NCBI GenBank assembly: GCA_024680925.1
Contig: JAILBM010000350.1
Coordinates: forward strand, 1 to 40,686
Length of the DNA stretch: 40,686 nucleotides
Source: Butyrivibrio sp.
Lineage (GTDB): Bacteria > Bacillota > Clostridia > Lachnospirales > Lachnospiraceae
Reading direction: 5' to 3'
Part shown: piece by piece, positions 27,071 to 37,327 of the stretch
Numbering within the stretch: position 1 is the first letter of the stretch
Layout of the letters: each line of letters starts with the position of its first letter
Made by a program: the position numbers and the translations under genes
Notes under the pieces: model-generated
Told to the model about the DNA's origin: nothing
Seen by the model: the letters and a program-made list of their open reading frames with translations, nothing else
The model's database searches: none

Positions 27071-29905
27071 TTATTTTATATATTTTTTTATATATTCCTG
27101 ACATTCCCGAATAGTATCATCAAACAATTTAAGCATTTTTTCCGTGTTTTCAAACACAAATTTCTCGTTTTCCTCAAGGTCCTCACCGTTTTGATATTTC
27201 TTTCCACACATCTCAAGCTGCTTACAAAGCTCAGATAATTGCAGAGCTCCTATAGTAAGGGCTGTGGATTTCAGACCATGTACTCTTGAAATATATCCCC
27301 TGACATTTTTCTCTTTAACATCCTGTCTGATTTTCTCTTTTCTCTCAACGGAGCTTTCAATAAAGAGCTGCAAGACCTCGTTATAAGTAGCTTCATCATT
27401 CATGCAATAGCCAAGTCCTGTTTCATAATCCACCAGACTTTCATCAGAAACTATAGTGCCTGCTCCTCCTATATGAGGCTCATCACTTACTCTTATAAGC
27501 TCTATTCTGTCTGCAGGGAGCCATCTGGCAATTGTGGTTTCAAGGACTTCTCCCTTTACAGGCTTTGCAATATAATCATCAAAACCATATTCCATATATT
27601 CATTTCTTACACCGGAAATGGCATTGGCCGTAAAGCATATTACAGGAGCAAGCGCTGATCTGTTATCAGCCATTTCATGAAGCTTTATGAGGGTTTCTTT
27701 TCCGTCTAACCCCGGCATGAGGTCATCAAGTAAAATCAGATCATATTTTTTAAACCTTACCTTATTCAGACACTCTTCACCGCTTAAAGCATAATCTATT
27801 TTAAGTCCCGTCTGCTTTAACAGTGATCCCACAAGCTTAAGGTTTATTTCATTATCATCTACCGCAAGGATTTCTATATCCGTGGTTCTAAAGCTTTCAT
27901 GATAATTTTTCTTTTCTTTGTTTTCACCATATTTAGCTTCAAAGTCACCTATCACTTCAAAATCCGCTCTCTGCTGAGGAATAAGCACTTCAAAGGTTGA
28001 ACCTTTGCCATATACACTGGCGGTTCTTATATGACCTCCCATAAGCTCGACCATCTGCTTGGTTATGGCAAGTCCAAGCCCCGTACCTTCCACACGACCG
28101 TTATCATTTTCGCTTATACGCTGGAAACGTTCAAATATCTTTTCAAGATTATCCGCGGTAATTCCCATTCCCGTATCTTTTACAATAAAATATATATCCT
28201 CATCTTCCGTGTTTACAGAAACTTTGGAATACACCTTAAAAATTACACTTCCCCGCTTAGTGTATTTAACTGCATTATTTAAGAGATTTACCAGTATTTG
28301 CCTGATTCTTGCAGGATCTCCCACAAGTTTTGAAGGAACCTCAGAATCAATATCCACTATCAGCTGAAGTCCTTTGTTTTCCGCCTGAATCTTTATTATA
28401 TTCAGCACTTCCTGAAGCATTATTCCCGTTTCATAAATTTCCACACTAAGATCAATCTTTCCGGCTTCAAGCTTGGAGAAATCAAGAATCTGATTTATGA
28501 TCTTCATCAGGTTCTGTCCCGCAACATCTATATCACTGGCATACCCTATAATATTTTCTTCAGTACTTTCTCGCAGGATCATCTCATCCATTCCCATTAT
28601 GGCATTTAACGGGCTTCTTATTTCATGAGACATACTGGCAAGGAATTCACTTTTAGCTTGATTTTGTGCCTCTGCCCTAAGTCTTTCATCCACAATAATG
28701 GCATGGGACGTATATTGCTCTCTTAACATACCCACAAAGAATAAAAGCATTCCAAAGGGAAGAAAATATCCCTGAAAGTCAGTGGCAAGGAGGAACATTT
28801 CAAGTAGACCTGTTATAAGAAGAGCAAAGTAACAGGTAAGTGTAATCTGCTTCTTACGGAAAAAAGCTCTGTCACTTTTATAAATTCTGACAAAGGAGAG
28901 TATGGACCATACTCCTGCAATACCGATAGTACAATAGAATATCCACAAAATATCCAAAAAATGTACTATACCAAGAAATACAGAAATCAGAGAATAAAGA
29001 TTAATTAAAAGTATCAGCAGGCATGCCTGTACCGCGCTTTTGTGATCCTTACCTTCTTCAGTCACATCCAAAGACAGAATTGCAGGTACGGGAATCATCA
29101 TTATACTGAAAAATTCCATATTTCTGATAAATAATATATTTTGAAAAAGAAGCTGCCTTGCCGAAGACTGAGATACCAGCCAAAGGCCGCTAAAGAAAGC
29201 ACTTAAGGCCACATAAAGGACACCGTTGTCACCCTTCTCCTTTTTTTGAACCCTATTTCTTACACGAACAAATACTGCAGCTACCATCAGAATAAAGCCA
29301 AAGAGAATAAGAATGGCTGCCATGGCTACCGGAAGAAGGTCAAGTCTTATAAGTCTGTAAAAAATAGCAATGCTGTTACCAAGATATACTGTTCCCAGGG
29401 TTGGTGATCCATCATCCTGTAAAGTCTCAATCACTATTCTTATTTTAGACCCTGTATAGTCACCCGGAATCGCTACTCTAAGCCAGATAGTGGGAGCAAA
29501 TCCCTCATTAATACTTTGAGTAGTGTTGTAGGTGTAAGAATAAACAACACTATCATCAATATAAACAGTTATATTCTGATGGGTAGACTTTATGAACATG
29601 GCTCTGTATAAAAATACATTATCCGGAACCGTATTTTGAAATTCAATAATCTTATTGGTAGCATCACTAACTCTGTAGGGAACCGAAATATCTGTGCCTA
29701 CTCCATTTTCAACAATCTGCCATCCCTTGGTCCATTCCATATAATCATTTGAAGAAAAGCCATATTTGGGATATGGCGTGGTATAGCTAAAAAGGGCAAA
29801 AACAAGGATTATCACTATGATCAGACAATACACCGCCATAATGAGACTGTCAAAGATTTCAGACATTTTTCTTTTTTTGATGTTATTTTTAGAATCTTTT
29901 TTCAT
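27071..29905 (-). CDS. Hybrid sensor histidine kinase: extracellular domain, 7TM, HisKA, HATPase, REC, HPt
   Basis: FLASMSHEIRSPLNAIMGM, GTGLGLAITKQMVELMGG, ILAVDDNEINLKLV...LILLDDLMPGLDG, VHGLKSTALTIGA (HPt). Confidence 0.95.
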   Translation of the reverse strand: MKKDSKNNIKKRKMSEIFDSLIMAVYCLIIVIILVFALFSYTTPYPKYGFSSNDYMEWTKGWQIVENGVGTDISVPYRVSDATNKIIEFQNTVPDNVFLYRAMFIKSTHQNITVYIDDSVVYSYTYNTTQSINEGFAPTIWLRVAIPGDYTGSKIRIVIETLQDDGSPTLGTVYLGNSIAIFYRLIRLDLLPVAMAAILILFGFILMVAAVFVRVRNRVQKKEKGDNGVLYVALSAFFSGLWLVSQSSARQLLFQNILFIRNMEFFSIMMIPVPAILSLDVTEEGKDHKSAVQACLLILLINLYSLISVFLGIVHFLDILWIFYCTIGIAGVWSILSFVRIYKSDRAFFRKKQITLTCYFALLITGLLEMFLLATDFQGYFLPFGMLLFFVGMLREQYTSHAIIVDERLRAEAQNQAKSEFLASMSHEIRSPLNAIMGMDEMILRESTEENIIGYASDIDVAGQNLMKIINQILDFSKLEAGKIDLSVEIYETGIMLQEVLNIIKIQAENKGLQLIVDIDSEVPSKLVGDPARIRQILVNLLNNAVKYTKRGSVIFKVYSKVSVNTEDEDIYFIVKDTGMGITADNLEKIFERFQRISENDNGRVEGTGLGLAITKQMVELMGGHIRTASVYGKGSTFEVLIPQQRADFEVIGDFEAKYGENKEKKNYHESFRTTDIEILAVDDNEINLKLVGSLLKQTGLKIDYALSGEECLNKVRFKKYDLILLDDLMPGLDGKETLIKLHEMADNRSALAPVICFTANAISGVRNEYMEYGFDDYIAKPVKGEVLETTIARWLPADRIELIRVSDEPHIGGAGTIVSDESLVDYETGLGYCMNDEATYNEVLQLFIESSVERKEKIRQDVKEKNVRGYISRVHGLKSTALTIGALQLSELCKQLEMCGKKYQNGEDLEENEKFVFENTEKMLKLFDDTIRECQEYIKKYIK

Positions 29906-30068
29906 TTGTTAACCCTCAACCAATACAATTATACATAATATCTGATTTTTTGTCACTTTATGAAGGGTTGCAAATGTAATCTTTTTCCGACAACATTTTC
30001 CTTAAATACACTTATATTTAGTGCTATATTAATTGTATAAGCGATTGTCATTATATTATGAGGTGTGT

Positions 30069-32009
30069 ATGAGAGATTTAGACTATCTAAAATTGTTAAG
30101 CAAAGAGTTTCCCAACGAACGAAAGGCAGGCGCTGAAATCATAAATCTTCGCGCAATCTGCTCACTTCCGAAGGGAACCGAATATTTTTTCTCTGATCTT
30201 CATGGGGAATACCGTAGCTTCATTCATCTGCTTAGAAGTTCATCAGGTATAGTCAGAGATAAAATTCAGGAAACATTTGGCAATCTTTTATCTGAAAAAG
30301 AGCAGCTCGAGCTTGCCAATCTTATTTATTATCCGCAACGGATCCTTGAAAACTACAGTGTAAACGGAGAAAATACCCCGGAATGGCAGAAACTTACCAT
30401 AAACAGACTAATCCGTATTTGTAAGGTGGCAAGTCACAAATATACCCGTTCCAAGGTTCGTAAAAAGATGCCTGCCGATTATGGTTATGCCATAGACGAA
30501 CTTCTGCATCTGGATGAAAATGATGCTGATAAAAAGCTTTATTACAAAGAAATCCTTAATTCAATAATTGACATTGACAGAGGCGATACCTTTATTATTG
30601 CCCTCTGCGAACTTATTCAGAATCTTACCATTGACTCCCTTCATATTATCGGAGACATTTTTGACAGAGGTCCAAGAGCCGATTTTATCATGGATGAACT
30701 TATGAGATTTCATGATGTGGATATTCAGTGGGGTAATCATGACGTAAGCTGGATGGGAGCTGCAGCAGGAAACCTTGCATGTATTGCAACTGTTCTGCGT
30801 ATTGCCACTTCCTATAACACCTTTGATGTTCTTGAGGATGGCTACGGAATAAACCTAAGACCCCTTAGCATGTTCGCAGCAGAGGTATATGGAAATGATC
30901 CCTGCGACTGTTTCAAACCCCATATTCTTGACGAAAATCTCTATGATGAAGTCAATCCGGAACTCGCTGCAAAAATGTGCAAAGCTATTTCCATAATAGA
31001 GTTCAAGGTAGAGGGACAGCTTATTAAAAGACATCCTGAATATCATTTGGAAAACAGACTTCTTTTAGACAAAATAGATTATCAAAATGGTACCGTAAAC
31101 ATAGATGGCAAGGATTATAAACTTAAGGATACAAACTTCCCTACGATTGATCCGGAAAATCCGTATGAGCTGTCTGCAGAAGAAGCTGATCTGATGAACG
31201 TGCTAAAATTCAGTTTCGTTCACTCACAAATATTGGAAAAACATATCAGATTTATTTATTCCACAGGAAGTATGTATAAAATCTGCAATAACAATCTTTT
31301 ATTCCATGGCTGCATACCTATGAATGAAGACGGTACATTTATGCAGATAAAAACTCCTCACGGAACCTTTGCGGGAAAAGCGCTTCTTGACTTTGTTGGT
31401 CAAAAAATCGTTGATGCTTATTTTCTCGATGAAAAGCTCCAATTCGAGGAAAAAGAAGAAGCCGCAGACCTTACCTGGTATTTATGGTGCGGTCCTAATT
31501 CACCGCTTTTTGGCAAGGATAAAATGGCCACCTTTGAGAGAATTTTCCTGAATGAAAAAGAGCTCTTTGTAGAAAACTACAATCCTTATTATGCCCTTTC
31601 AGATAATGAACAGGTTGTTGATAATATACTAAGAGAGTTTGGCCTTGATCCTGAGGTTTCCCATATTATTAACGGCCATGTTCCGGTTAAGGTCAAAAAG
31701 GGTGAAAGCCCCGTTAAGGCAAACGGAAAGCTCTTTATTATAGATGGTGGTTTATCAAAGGCTTATCATACACAGACAGGAATAGCCGGTTATACACTTA
31801 TATTCAATTCCAAGCATCTGGCACTGGCTGAGCACAAACCCTTTGATCCAAATCGTGAAAACACTCCTGAAATAAAAGTAGTAGAAAAAATGAAAGAACG
31901 AATCCTTGTTAAGGATACAGACAACGGAAAAGAACTTCTTTCTCAAATTGATGATCTTAAAGATCTTCTTGATGCATATCAAAATGGTCTTATTAAGCAA
32001 AAAGGTTAA
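30069..32009 (+). CDS. fbp: Fructose-1,6-bisphosphatase class III
   Basis: YFFSDLHGEYRSF, IIGDIFDRGPRADFIMDEL, QWGNHDVSWMGAAAG, IINGHVPVKVKKGESP. ATG at 30069 preceded by GAGGTG. Confidence 0.95.
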   Translation: MRDLDYLKLLSKEFPNERKAGAEIINLRAICSLPKGTEYFFSDLHGEYRSFIHLLRSSSGIVRDKIQETFGNLLSEKEQLELANLIYYPQRILENYSVNGENTPEWQKLTINRLIRICKVASHKYTRSKVRKKMPADYGYAIDELLHLDENDADKKLYYKEILNSIIDIDRGDTFIIALCELIQNLTIDSLHIIGDIFDRGPRADFIMDELMRFHDVDIQWGNHDVSWMGAAAGNLACIATVLRIATSYNTFDVLEDGYGINLRPLSMFAAEVYGNDPCDCFKPHILDENLYDEVNPELAAKMCKAISIIEFKVEGQLIKRHPEYHLENRLLLDKIDYQNGTVNIDGKDYKLKDTNFPTIDPENPYELSAEEADLMNVLKFSFVHSQILEKHIRFIYSTGSMYKICNNNLLFHGCIPMNEDGTFMQIKTPHGTFAGKALLDFVGQKIVDAYFLDEKLQFEEKEEAADLTWYLWCGPNSPLFGKDKMATFERIFLNEKELFVENYNPYYALSDNEQVVDNILREFGLDPEVSHIINGHVPVKVKKGESPVKANGKLFIIDGGLSKAYHTQTGIAGYTLIFNSKHLALAEHKPFDPNRENTPEIKVVEKMKERILVKDTDNGKELLSQIDDLKDLLDAYQNGLIKQKG

Positions 32010-32023
32010 TATGCTTTGTTAAA

Positions 32024-32050
32024 AAATAGCCCGGAAACTCCGGGCTATTT
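32024..32050. terminator. Intrinsic terminator between convergent fbp and the surface protein gene
   Basis: AAATAGCCCGG-AAACT-CCGGGCTATTT. Confidence 0.95.
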
Positions 32051-32064
32051 ATATGTATTTCCTG

Positions 32065-35000
32065 TTATTTTCTTTTAGATTTCTTTTTATCTGAAAGAAT
32101 AAGAACTGTTGCTGCAATTCCTGCCGCAATAATAACTACAATTCTCATTGCTCTGTTATTGGTATCATCTGTTGCACTTCTTCTTGCACCAAGTACTGCA
32201 GGTTCTTCTACAGTCCTTCTTGCACCAAGTACAGAAGCGACAGTTCCATAAACTTCAGCTGTTTCGGTAGTTGTATCTGTGCTGTCATCAGGATCAGGAT
32301 CCGGATTTTCTTCAGGATCTGGATCAGGATCTTCAGTAGGTATAGTTTTCTTCACATTTGTTATAGTCAATGTGTCTGCATTATAAAATACATATGATAC
32401 ACTATCAGCAGTTTCACCATCCTCAACAATTGTAAATGGAATAAGCTCTTTAGAAATCACATACCCTGAAGGTGCTGTCAGCTCCTTAAGATAATACTGG
32501 GTATTATATTTAAGTGTCCAACCATCAGTTGTATAATCACCTTTTATAGTAGCTTTACCTTCTGAATCGGTTGTAACTGTTACATCATTTCCATCTTTAT
32601 CTGTAACTGCTACTACACCACTTTCTGAACTCATATAAAGTCCAAATACTGCTCCTCCAAGGGCTTTGTTACTATTTGAACTATCACATTTATAAATATC
32701 AATACTAAGTATTACTTCCTTCTCATTAGTAATGGTTAAAGTATCTGCACTGTGGAAAGTATATGAAGCACTGTCTGCAGTTTGAGAGTCCTTTACAATA
32801 GTAAACGGAATTAGTTCTGTAGAAATCACATATCCTGCAGGTGCTGTCAGCTCTTTGAGATAATACTGTGTATTATATGTAAGAGCCCAACCATCTGTTG
32901 TATACTTACCTCTTATTGTTGCCTTACCTGTAGCATCAGTCGTTACAGTAACGGCATTACCGTCCTTATCTGTTACAGCTACTACTTCAGTACCATTTTT
33001 CTTATAGAGTCCGAAAACGGCTCCTTCAAGTGCTACTCCACTGTCCTCTTTATCACATTTATAAATATCAAGACTCTTTACAGATGCACTTCCTGTTCCT
33101 TCAGAAGAAAATACACAAGACTCGCTTATCTTTGACGAATAGGATAAAAGTGAAACTGTATTGCTATAGGTACCACTTTCAATAACCTCTGCATCATAAG
33201 TAATGATAACCTTCTGAGCATCAGGAATTGTCATAACAAGTTTTTCACCATCTAGTGATGGATTACAACTTGAAGTAATATCTTCACCACTTCCGTTTAC
33301 AACCTTGACCGATGATAGGATAAAGGTAAGATTTTCAGGTTCATCAATCAGTTCAAGTTCATCAGTTCCCTCAACCAGGTCAAGAGCAGAAGGGTTAATT
33401 GTAATCTGGAAAGTTGCAACATATCCGTTGGATGCAACCGGAGCCTGAGTAAGCTCCTTGGCTACTCCTGAATATACATACTTGCCGCTTTTATTTGTAG
33501 ATGAAAGTTCATTCCATACAGCAGTATTGTATATATACATACCCGGAACTGTTTCACCGTCAGCATCTATAGTTGAACCATTGGCACGTTCATTAAGAAG
33601 TTGCATATCTTCAACAACAAGTGCACACTGTACCATGTAGTATGGATAATACTCTTCTTTTCCATCTTCATCACTGATATTACATCCTGAAACAGTAATA
33701 TCCACATGTCCTGTAGCGCCTTCGTAACCGCCGTCACCATCAAGCTCTTCACTTACAGTTACATTTCCTGTAGAGGTCTTTCCTATAAGCTCACTGTAAG
33801 GCCATGTTATGTTTGTTCCACCGGATACAATAACCGAAGTGTCGAGTACATCAAACAATTCTGTATCATAGTAATCGGAAATTGTAATACTATCAGTGTT
33901 AACATTTGTCAAAATTATAAAGTATGAATAGTACAATCTTCCATCGGAGGTTCTTCCGCTTCCATGAAAGTTCTTGGCCATGCTGTGATTATCACTGTAT
34001 ACATTTACATAATCACTGGAAGATCCGGTCTTCTTATTGCCCTCAGGATCCTTGGCTGTGACCACTACACTATTGGTGTGCTTGGCATTTTTAGACTCAA
34101 CCCAATCCTGATTTATATCTGTTTTAAGGGTAATGACAATCTGTCTGTCAGCATCTGTTGCATTAAGACCTTTTTCTGTCTTGTCAGCATCTTTATAAAA
34201 AGTGAGAGTTAAAATATCTCTGGTATAATTGCCTCTTTCAGTCAGTTTTGAAGTATACTGTTCACCATCAACAAGTCCTTCAACACTTACAATTTCCGCA
34301 TAGGTATCTTTAAAAACTTCACTTCCATAATAGAAAATAGGAAGATTATCTTCAACAATCAAGGAAGAAAGACCTTCTGCAGGGACATCAATTGTAATTG
34401 TCCATGTTGCCTGTGTATTATCATCGCTTACTTCAACAGCAGTCTTTTTAACATTTATCTTAGATGTACCATCATCGTCATCATCATCATCTTCTTCCTG
34501 AGGATCATCATCTATAACAGGATCCTCGTGGCTTTCTTCGTCATCATCTGTAGTATCTACAGTTCCGATAAAGTCATCTGAAAAAACAATATCTGAAGCA
34601 TCTTCAGCAATCTGAATGCCGAATACCACTTTAAACTCAGCATCTACAGTTTCCTGGAATAAATCATATACATTAACTCCGTCCCGGATGCATTCGTTGT
34701 TGATCACAACCTTAAGTACGTTGTTTTCAAGATAATAATAATTATCGTCAAGAGTATAGTTTTTTCCTTCATAACTTACTATAAAATCAAACTTACCACC
34801 AACCTCTATATCAGAGCTTACAACACCATCAGGCAGGTTATAGTACAGATAATTTGTACCATCCATTTTGCCAAACTGATAGTCAGATTCTCCAAATACA
34901 AGGGTAAGTGTATATTTCTGACCGGGTTTAAAGGAAAACTGATGGACTGAAACCAGTTCACCATCAACGTCAACATATCCTTCTGTAAGGAAATTTACAA

Positions 35001-35625
35001 GATCATAGGATTCCTTATAACCATCAGAATCTGTATCCTCTGTATCTTCTGATGAGCTTTCTGTAGCTGCATCATTTGAAGAAGATCCGCCTGCTGTCGA
35101 ATCATCTGACGATCCGCTGGACGCACTGTTTGAATTATTGGCATCATCTTCTGAGCTTCCGCTAAGAGATGCATTTGATTCATTACTTATGCTTTCTGTT
35201 GAATCATCTGATGATGCGGTATTCATAACATCTGCAGTATACTCTTCGTTATTGTCTGCAGCATCCGGATCATCTGAATTCTCCGTATCATTACCTGCTT
35301 CAGAAGATGCTATGTCATTAATCTCTTCCGTATCCTCTGAATCAAGTTGTTCCGATTCACTTTCCTGATTTTCTAAAGTTTCAGCTTCATCGAACTCTGT
35401 TTCATTTTCCTGCTCTTCTGAAGCTTCCTCTTCATTATTACCATCCTGTGATAATAATGACTCTTCAATTTCTTCTTGAGAATTTGTTTCCTGGGAAACT
35501 GCTTCTTCAGTGGCTTCTATGGCACTTTCAGCATAAGAAACAAAAGAATCCGAATATCCCCCAAGAGATGTAACAGTCAATGCCCCCGCAATCGCTACTG
35601 CGATAAGTCTGCTAAACTTTTTCAT
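32065..35625 (-). CDS. Large cell-surface adhesin-like protein with two SpaA-type (isopeptide) repeats and VLGARR pre-anchor motifs
   Basis: Signal peptide, Ser/Asp/Glu-rich region, two DIYKCD...GAVFGLY...YYLKELTAP.GYV modules, C-terminal VLGARRTVEEPAVLGARR, then TM and KKKSKRK. Confidence 0.88.
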   Translation of the reverse strand: MKKFSRLIAVAIAGALTVTSLGGYSDSFVSYAESAIEATEEAVSQETNSQEEIEESLLSQDGNNEEEASEEQENETEFDEAETLENQESESEQLDSEDTEEINDIASSEAGNDTENSDDPDAADNNEEYTADVMNTASSDDSTESISNESNASLSGSSEDDANNSNSASSGSSDDSTAGGSSSNDAATESSSEDTEDTDSDGYKESYDLVNFLTEGYVDVDGELVSVHQFSFKPGQKYTLTLVFGESDYQFGKMDGTNYLYYNLPDGVVSSDIEVGGKFDFIVSYEGKNYTLDDNYYYLENNVLKVVINNECIRDGVNVYDLFQETVDAEFKVVFGIQIAEDASDIVFSDDFIGTVDTTDDDEESHEDPVIDDDPQEEDDDDDDDGTSKINVKKTAVEVSDDNTQATWTITIDVPAEGLSSLIVEDNLPIFYYGSEVFKDTYAEIVSVEGLVDGEQYTSKLTERGNYTRDILTLTFYKDADKTEKGLNATDADRQIVITLKTDINQDWVESKNAKHTNSVVVTAKDPEGNKKTGSSSDYVNVYSDNHSMAKNFHGSGRTSDGRLYYSYFIILTNVNTDSITISDYYDTELFDVLDTSVIVSGGTNITWPYSELIGKTSTGNVTVSEELDGDGGYEGATGHVDITVSGCNISDEDGKEEYYPYYMVQCALVVEDMQLLNERANGSTIDADGETVPGMYIYNTAVWNELSSTNKSGKYVYSGVAKELTQAPVASNGYVATFQITINPSALDLVEGTDELELIDEPENLTFILSSVKVVNGSGEDITSSCNPSLDGEKLVMTIPDAQKVIITYDAEVIESGTYSNTVSLLSYSSKISESCVFSSEGTGSASVKSLDIYKCDKEDSGVALEGAVFGLYKKNGTEVVAVTDKDGNAVTVTTDATGKATIRGKYTTDGWALTYNTQYYLKELTAPAGYVISTELIPFTIVKDSQTADSASYTFHSADTLTITNEKEVILSIDIYKCDSSNSNKALGGAVFGLYMSSESGVVAVTDKDGNDVTVTTDSEGKATIKGDYTTDGWTLKYNTQYYLKELTAPSGYVISKELIPFTIVEDGETADSVSYVFYNADTLTITNVKKTIPTEDPDPDPEENPDPDPDDSTDTTTETAEVYGTVASVLGARRTVEEPAVLGARRSATDDTNNRAMRIVVIIAAGIAATVLILSDKKKSKRK
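32345..33080 (-). repeat. Two tandem ~369-bp modules encoding SpaA-like domains
   Basis: Same ATAAATATCA landmark at 32692 and 33061; highly similar translations. Confidence 0.85.
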
Positions 35626-35842
35626 TCCCTCACCATTCTTTCTATTTATACTAGTATACGTATTTTACTAAAATAATAATCATAAAAACTATCATATTTA
35701 TTACTATTTTTTTAAATAAATAAACTTTTTTTATGATTTAATATTTCCATAATCGTCAGTCACTTCCTTTCCTGATGCCATATTAAATCTGCACCTATAT
35801 TTATATTGATTATTATTAATATCCACTGTAGAATAACTCTTT

Positions 35843-37228
35843 ATGAAGACTAATAAATTAATTGGAACAAAAGAATTTTATATGAAAATGTTGGCAATCG
35901 CAGTGCCAATCATGATTCAAAACGGAATCACAAACTTTGTGGGTATGCTGGACAACATTATGGTAGGTCAGATCGGAACCAATCAAATGTCAGGCGTATC
36001 CATTATCAACCAGCTCATTTTCGTTTTTAACCTCTGCATATTCGGAGGTATTTCAGGAGCCGGTATTTTTTCTGCCCAGTATTATGGACAGGGTAACCAT
36101 GAAGGTGTCCGTTTCACCTTCAGATTCAAGCTTTTGATCTGCGCGTTCATTACACTTATAGGTGCTTTTGTCCTGTCTGTTTTTGGTGAAAATCTTATAT
36201 CTTTATACATTCACTCAGACGGAAATCCTGCAGGTGCAGAAGAAACTATGTATTATGCCAAGCTCTATCTAAGGGTTATGATGTTCAATCTCCTTCCCTT
36301 TGCTCTGGCACAGGCCTACGCAGGTACCTTAAGAGAATGTGATGACACCCTGCTTCCAATGAAAGCCGGTATTATAGCGGTATTCGTAAACCTTGTATTT
36401 AACTATCTTCTTATTTATGGCAAACTCGGCTTCCCAATGCTAGGTGTTGTAGGTGCTGCCATTGCAACGGTGCTTTCAAGAATTATCGAAATGTTGATAA
36501 TAATAGTTTACACCCATACCCACTCAACTCGCCACAAATTTATTAAAGATGCTTATAAAAGTCTGTATATTCCTTCAGAACTCAGAAAAAACATTTTGAT
36601 CAAAGGAACACCTCTTTTACTAAATGAAGCGCTGTGGTCTGCCGGTCAGACAATTCTCCTTCAGAATTATTCCGTAAGAGGTCTTGAGGTTATTGCAGCC
36701 CTTAATATTTCATCAACAATATCCAATGTATTTAATGTTGTATTTATTTCCATGGGCAGCTCGATTTCAATTATTCTGGGACAGGAGCTGGGCTCAGGAA
36801 AGCCTGATGTAAAAGAAGATTCCTATAAACTGGCGGTTTTTGCCGTACTGGCATGTGTATTTACAGGATTTCTTCTGGCTATAGCCGCTCCGTTTTTTCC
36901 TCAAATATACAACACAGAGGAAAATGTTAAGGAACTCGCCCGCAATTTCATACTTATTGCCGCTTTTTTCATGCCTATGTATGCCTATGAAAATGCTGCG
37001 TATTTCACCATAAGGTCCGGTGGAAAAACTTTTATTACATTTTTGTTCGACTCCTGCTTTGTATGGGTATTTTCCATCCCCCTTGCATTTAGCCTTACGC
37101 ATTTTACTGCTCTTCCCATAATACAGATCTACATCTTCTGTCAGCTTATAGAACTGATCAAATGTATAATAGGCTTTAACATGGTAAAAAGCGGCTTTTG
37201 GATAAACAGACTTACTGAGAATTTTTAG
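35843..37228 (+). CDS. MATE family efflux transporter
   Basis: AVPIMIQNGITNFVGMLDNIMVGQIGTNQMSGVSI; 12-TM architecture. Confidence 0.95.
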   Translation: MKTNKLIGTKEFYMKMLAIAVPIMIQNGITNFVGMLDNIMVGQIGTNQMSGVSIINQLIFVFNLCIFGGISGAGIFSAQYYGQGNHEGVRFTFRFKLLICAFITLIGAFVLSVFGENLISLYIHSDGNPAGAEETMYYAKLYLRVMMFNLLPFALAQAYAGTLRECDDTLLPMKAGIIAVFVNLVFNYLLIYGKLGFPMLGVVGAAIATVLSRIIEMLIIIVYTHTHSTRHKFIKDAYKSLYIPSELRKNILIKGTPLLLNEALWSAGQTILLQNYSVRGLEVIAALNISSTISNVFNVVFISMGSSISIILGQELGSGKPDVKEDSYKLAVFAVLACVFTGFLLAIAAPFFPQIYNTEENVKELARNFILIAAFFMPMYAYENAAYFTIRSGGKTFITFLFDSCFVWVFSIPLAFSLTHFTALPIIQIYIFCQLIELIKCIIGFNMVKSGFWINRLTENF

Positions 37229-37327
37229 GTCTTGTATATATACACTTTAATGATGTACAATAGGAAAGTAATTTTAAGTGTGTACAATCTAATTTGTTCA
37301 TTATTTGTATTACAGAAGGAGTAAAAA

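Noticed and set aside
37229-37327. Lysine riboswitch upstream of ddh
   Set aside because: The ~100-bp leader is too short and shows no L-box-like conserved structure by eye.
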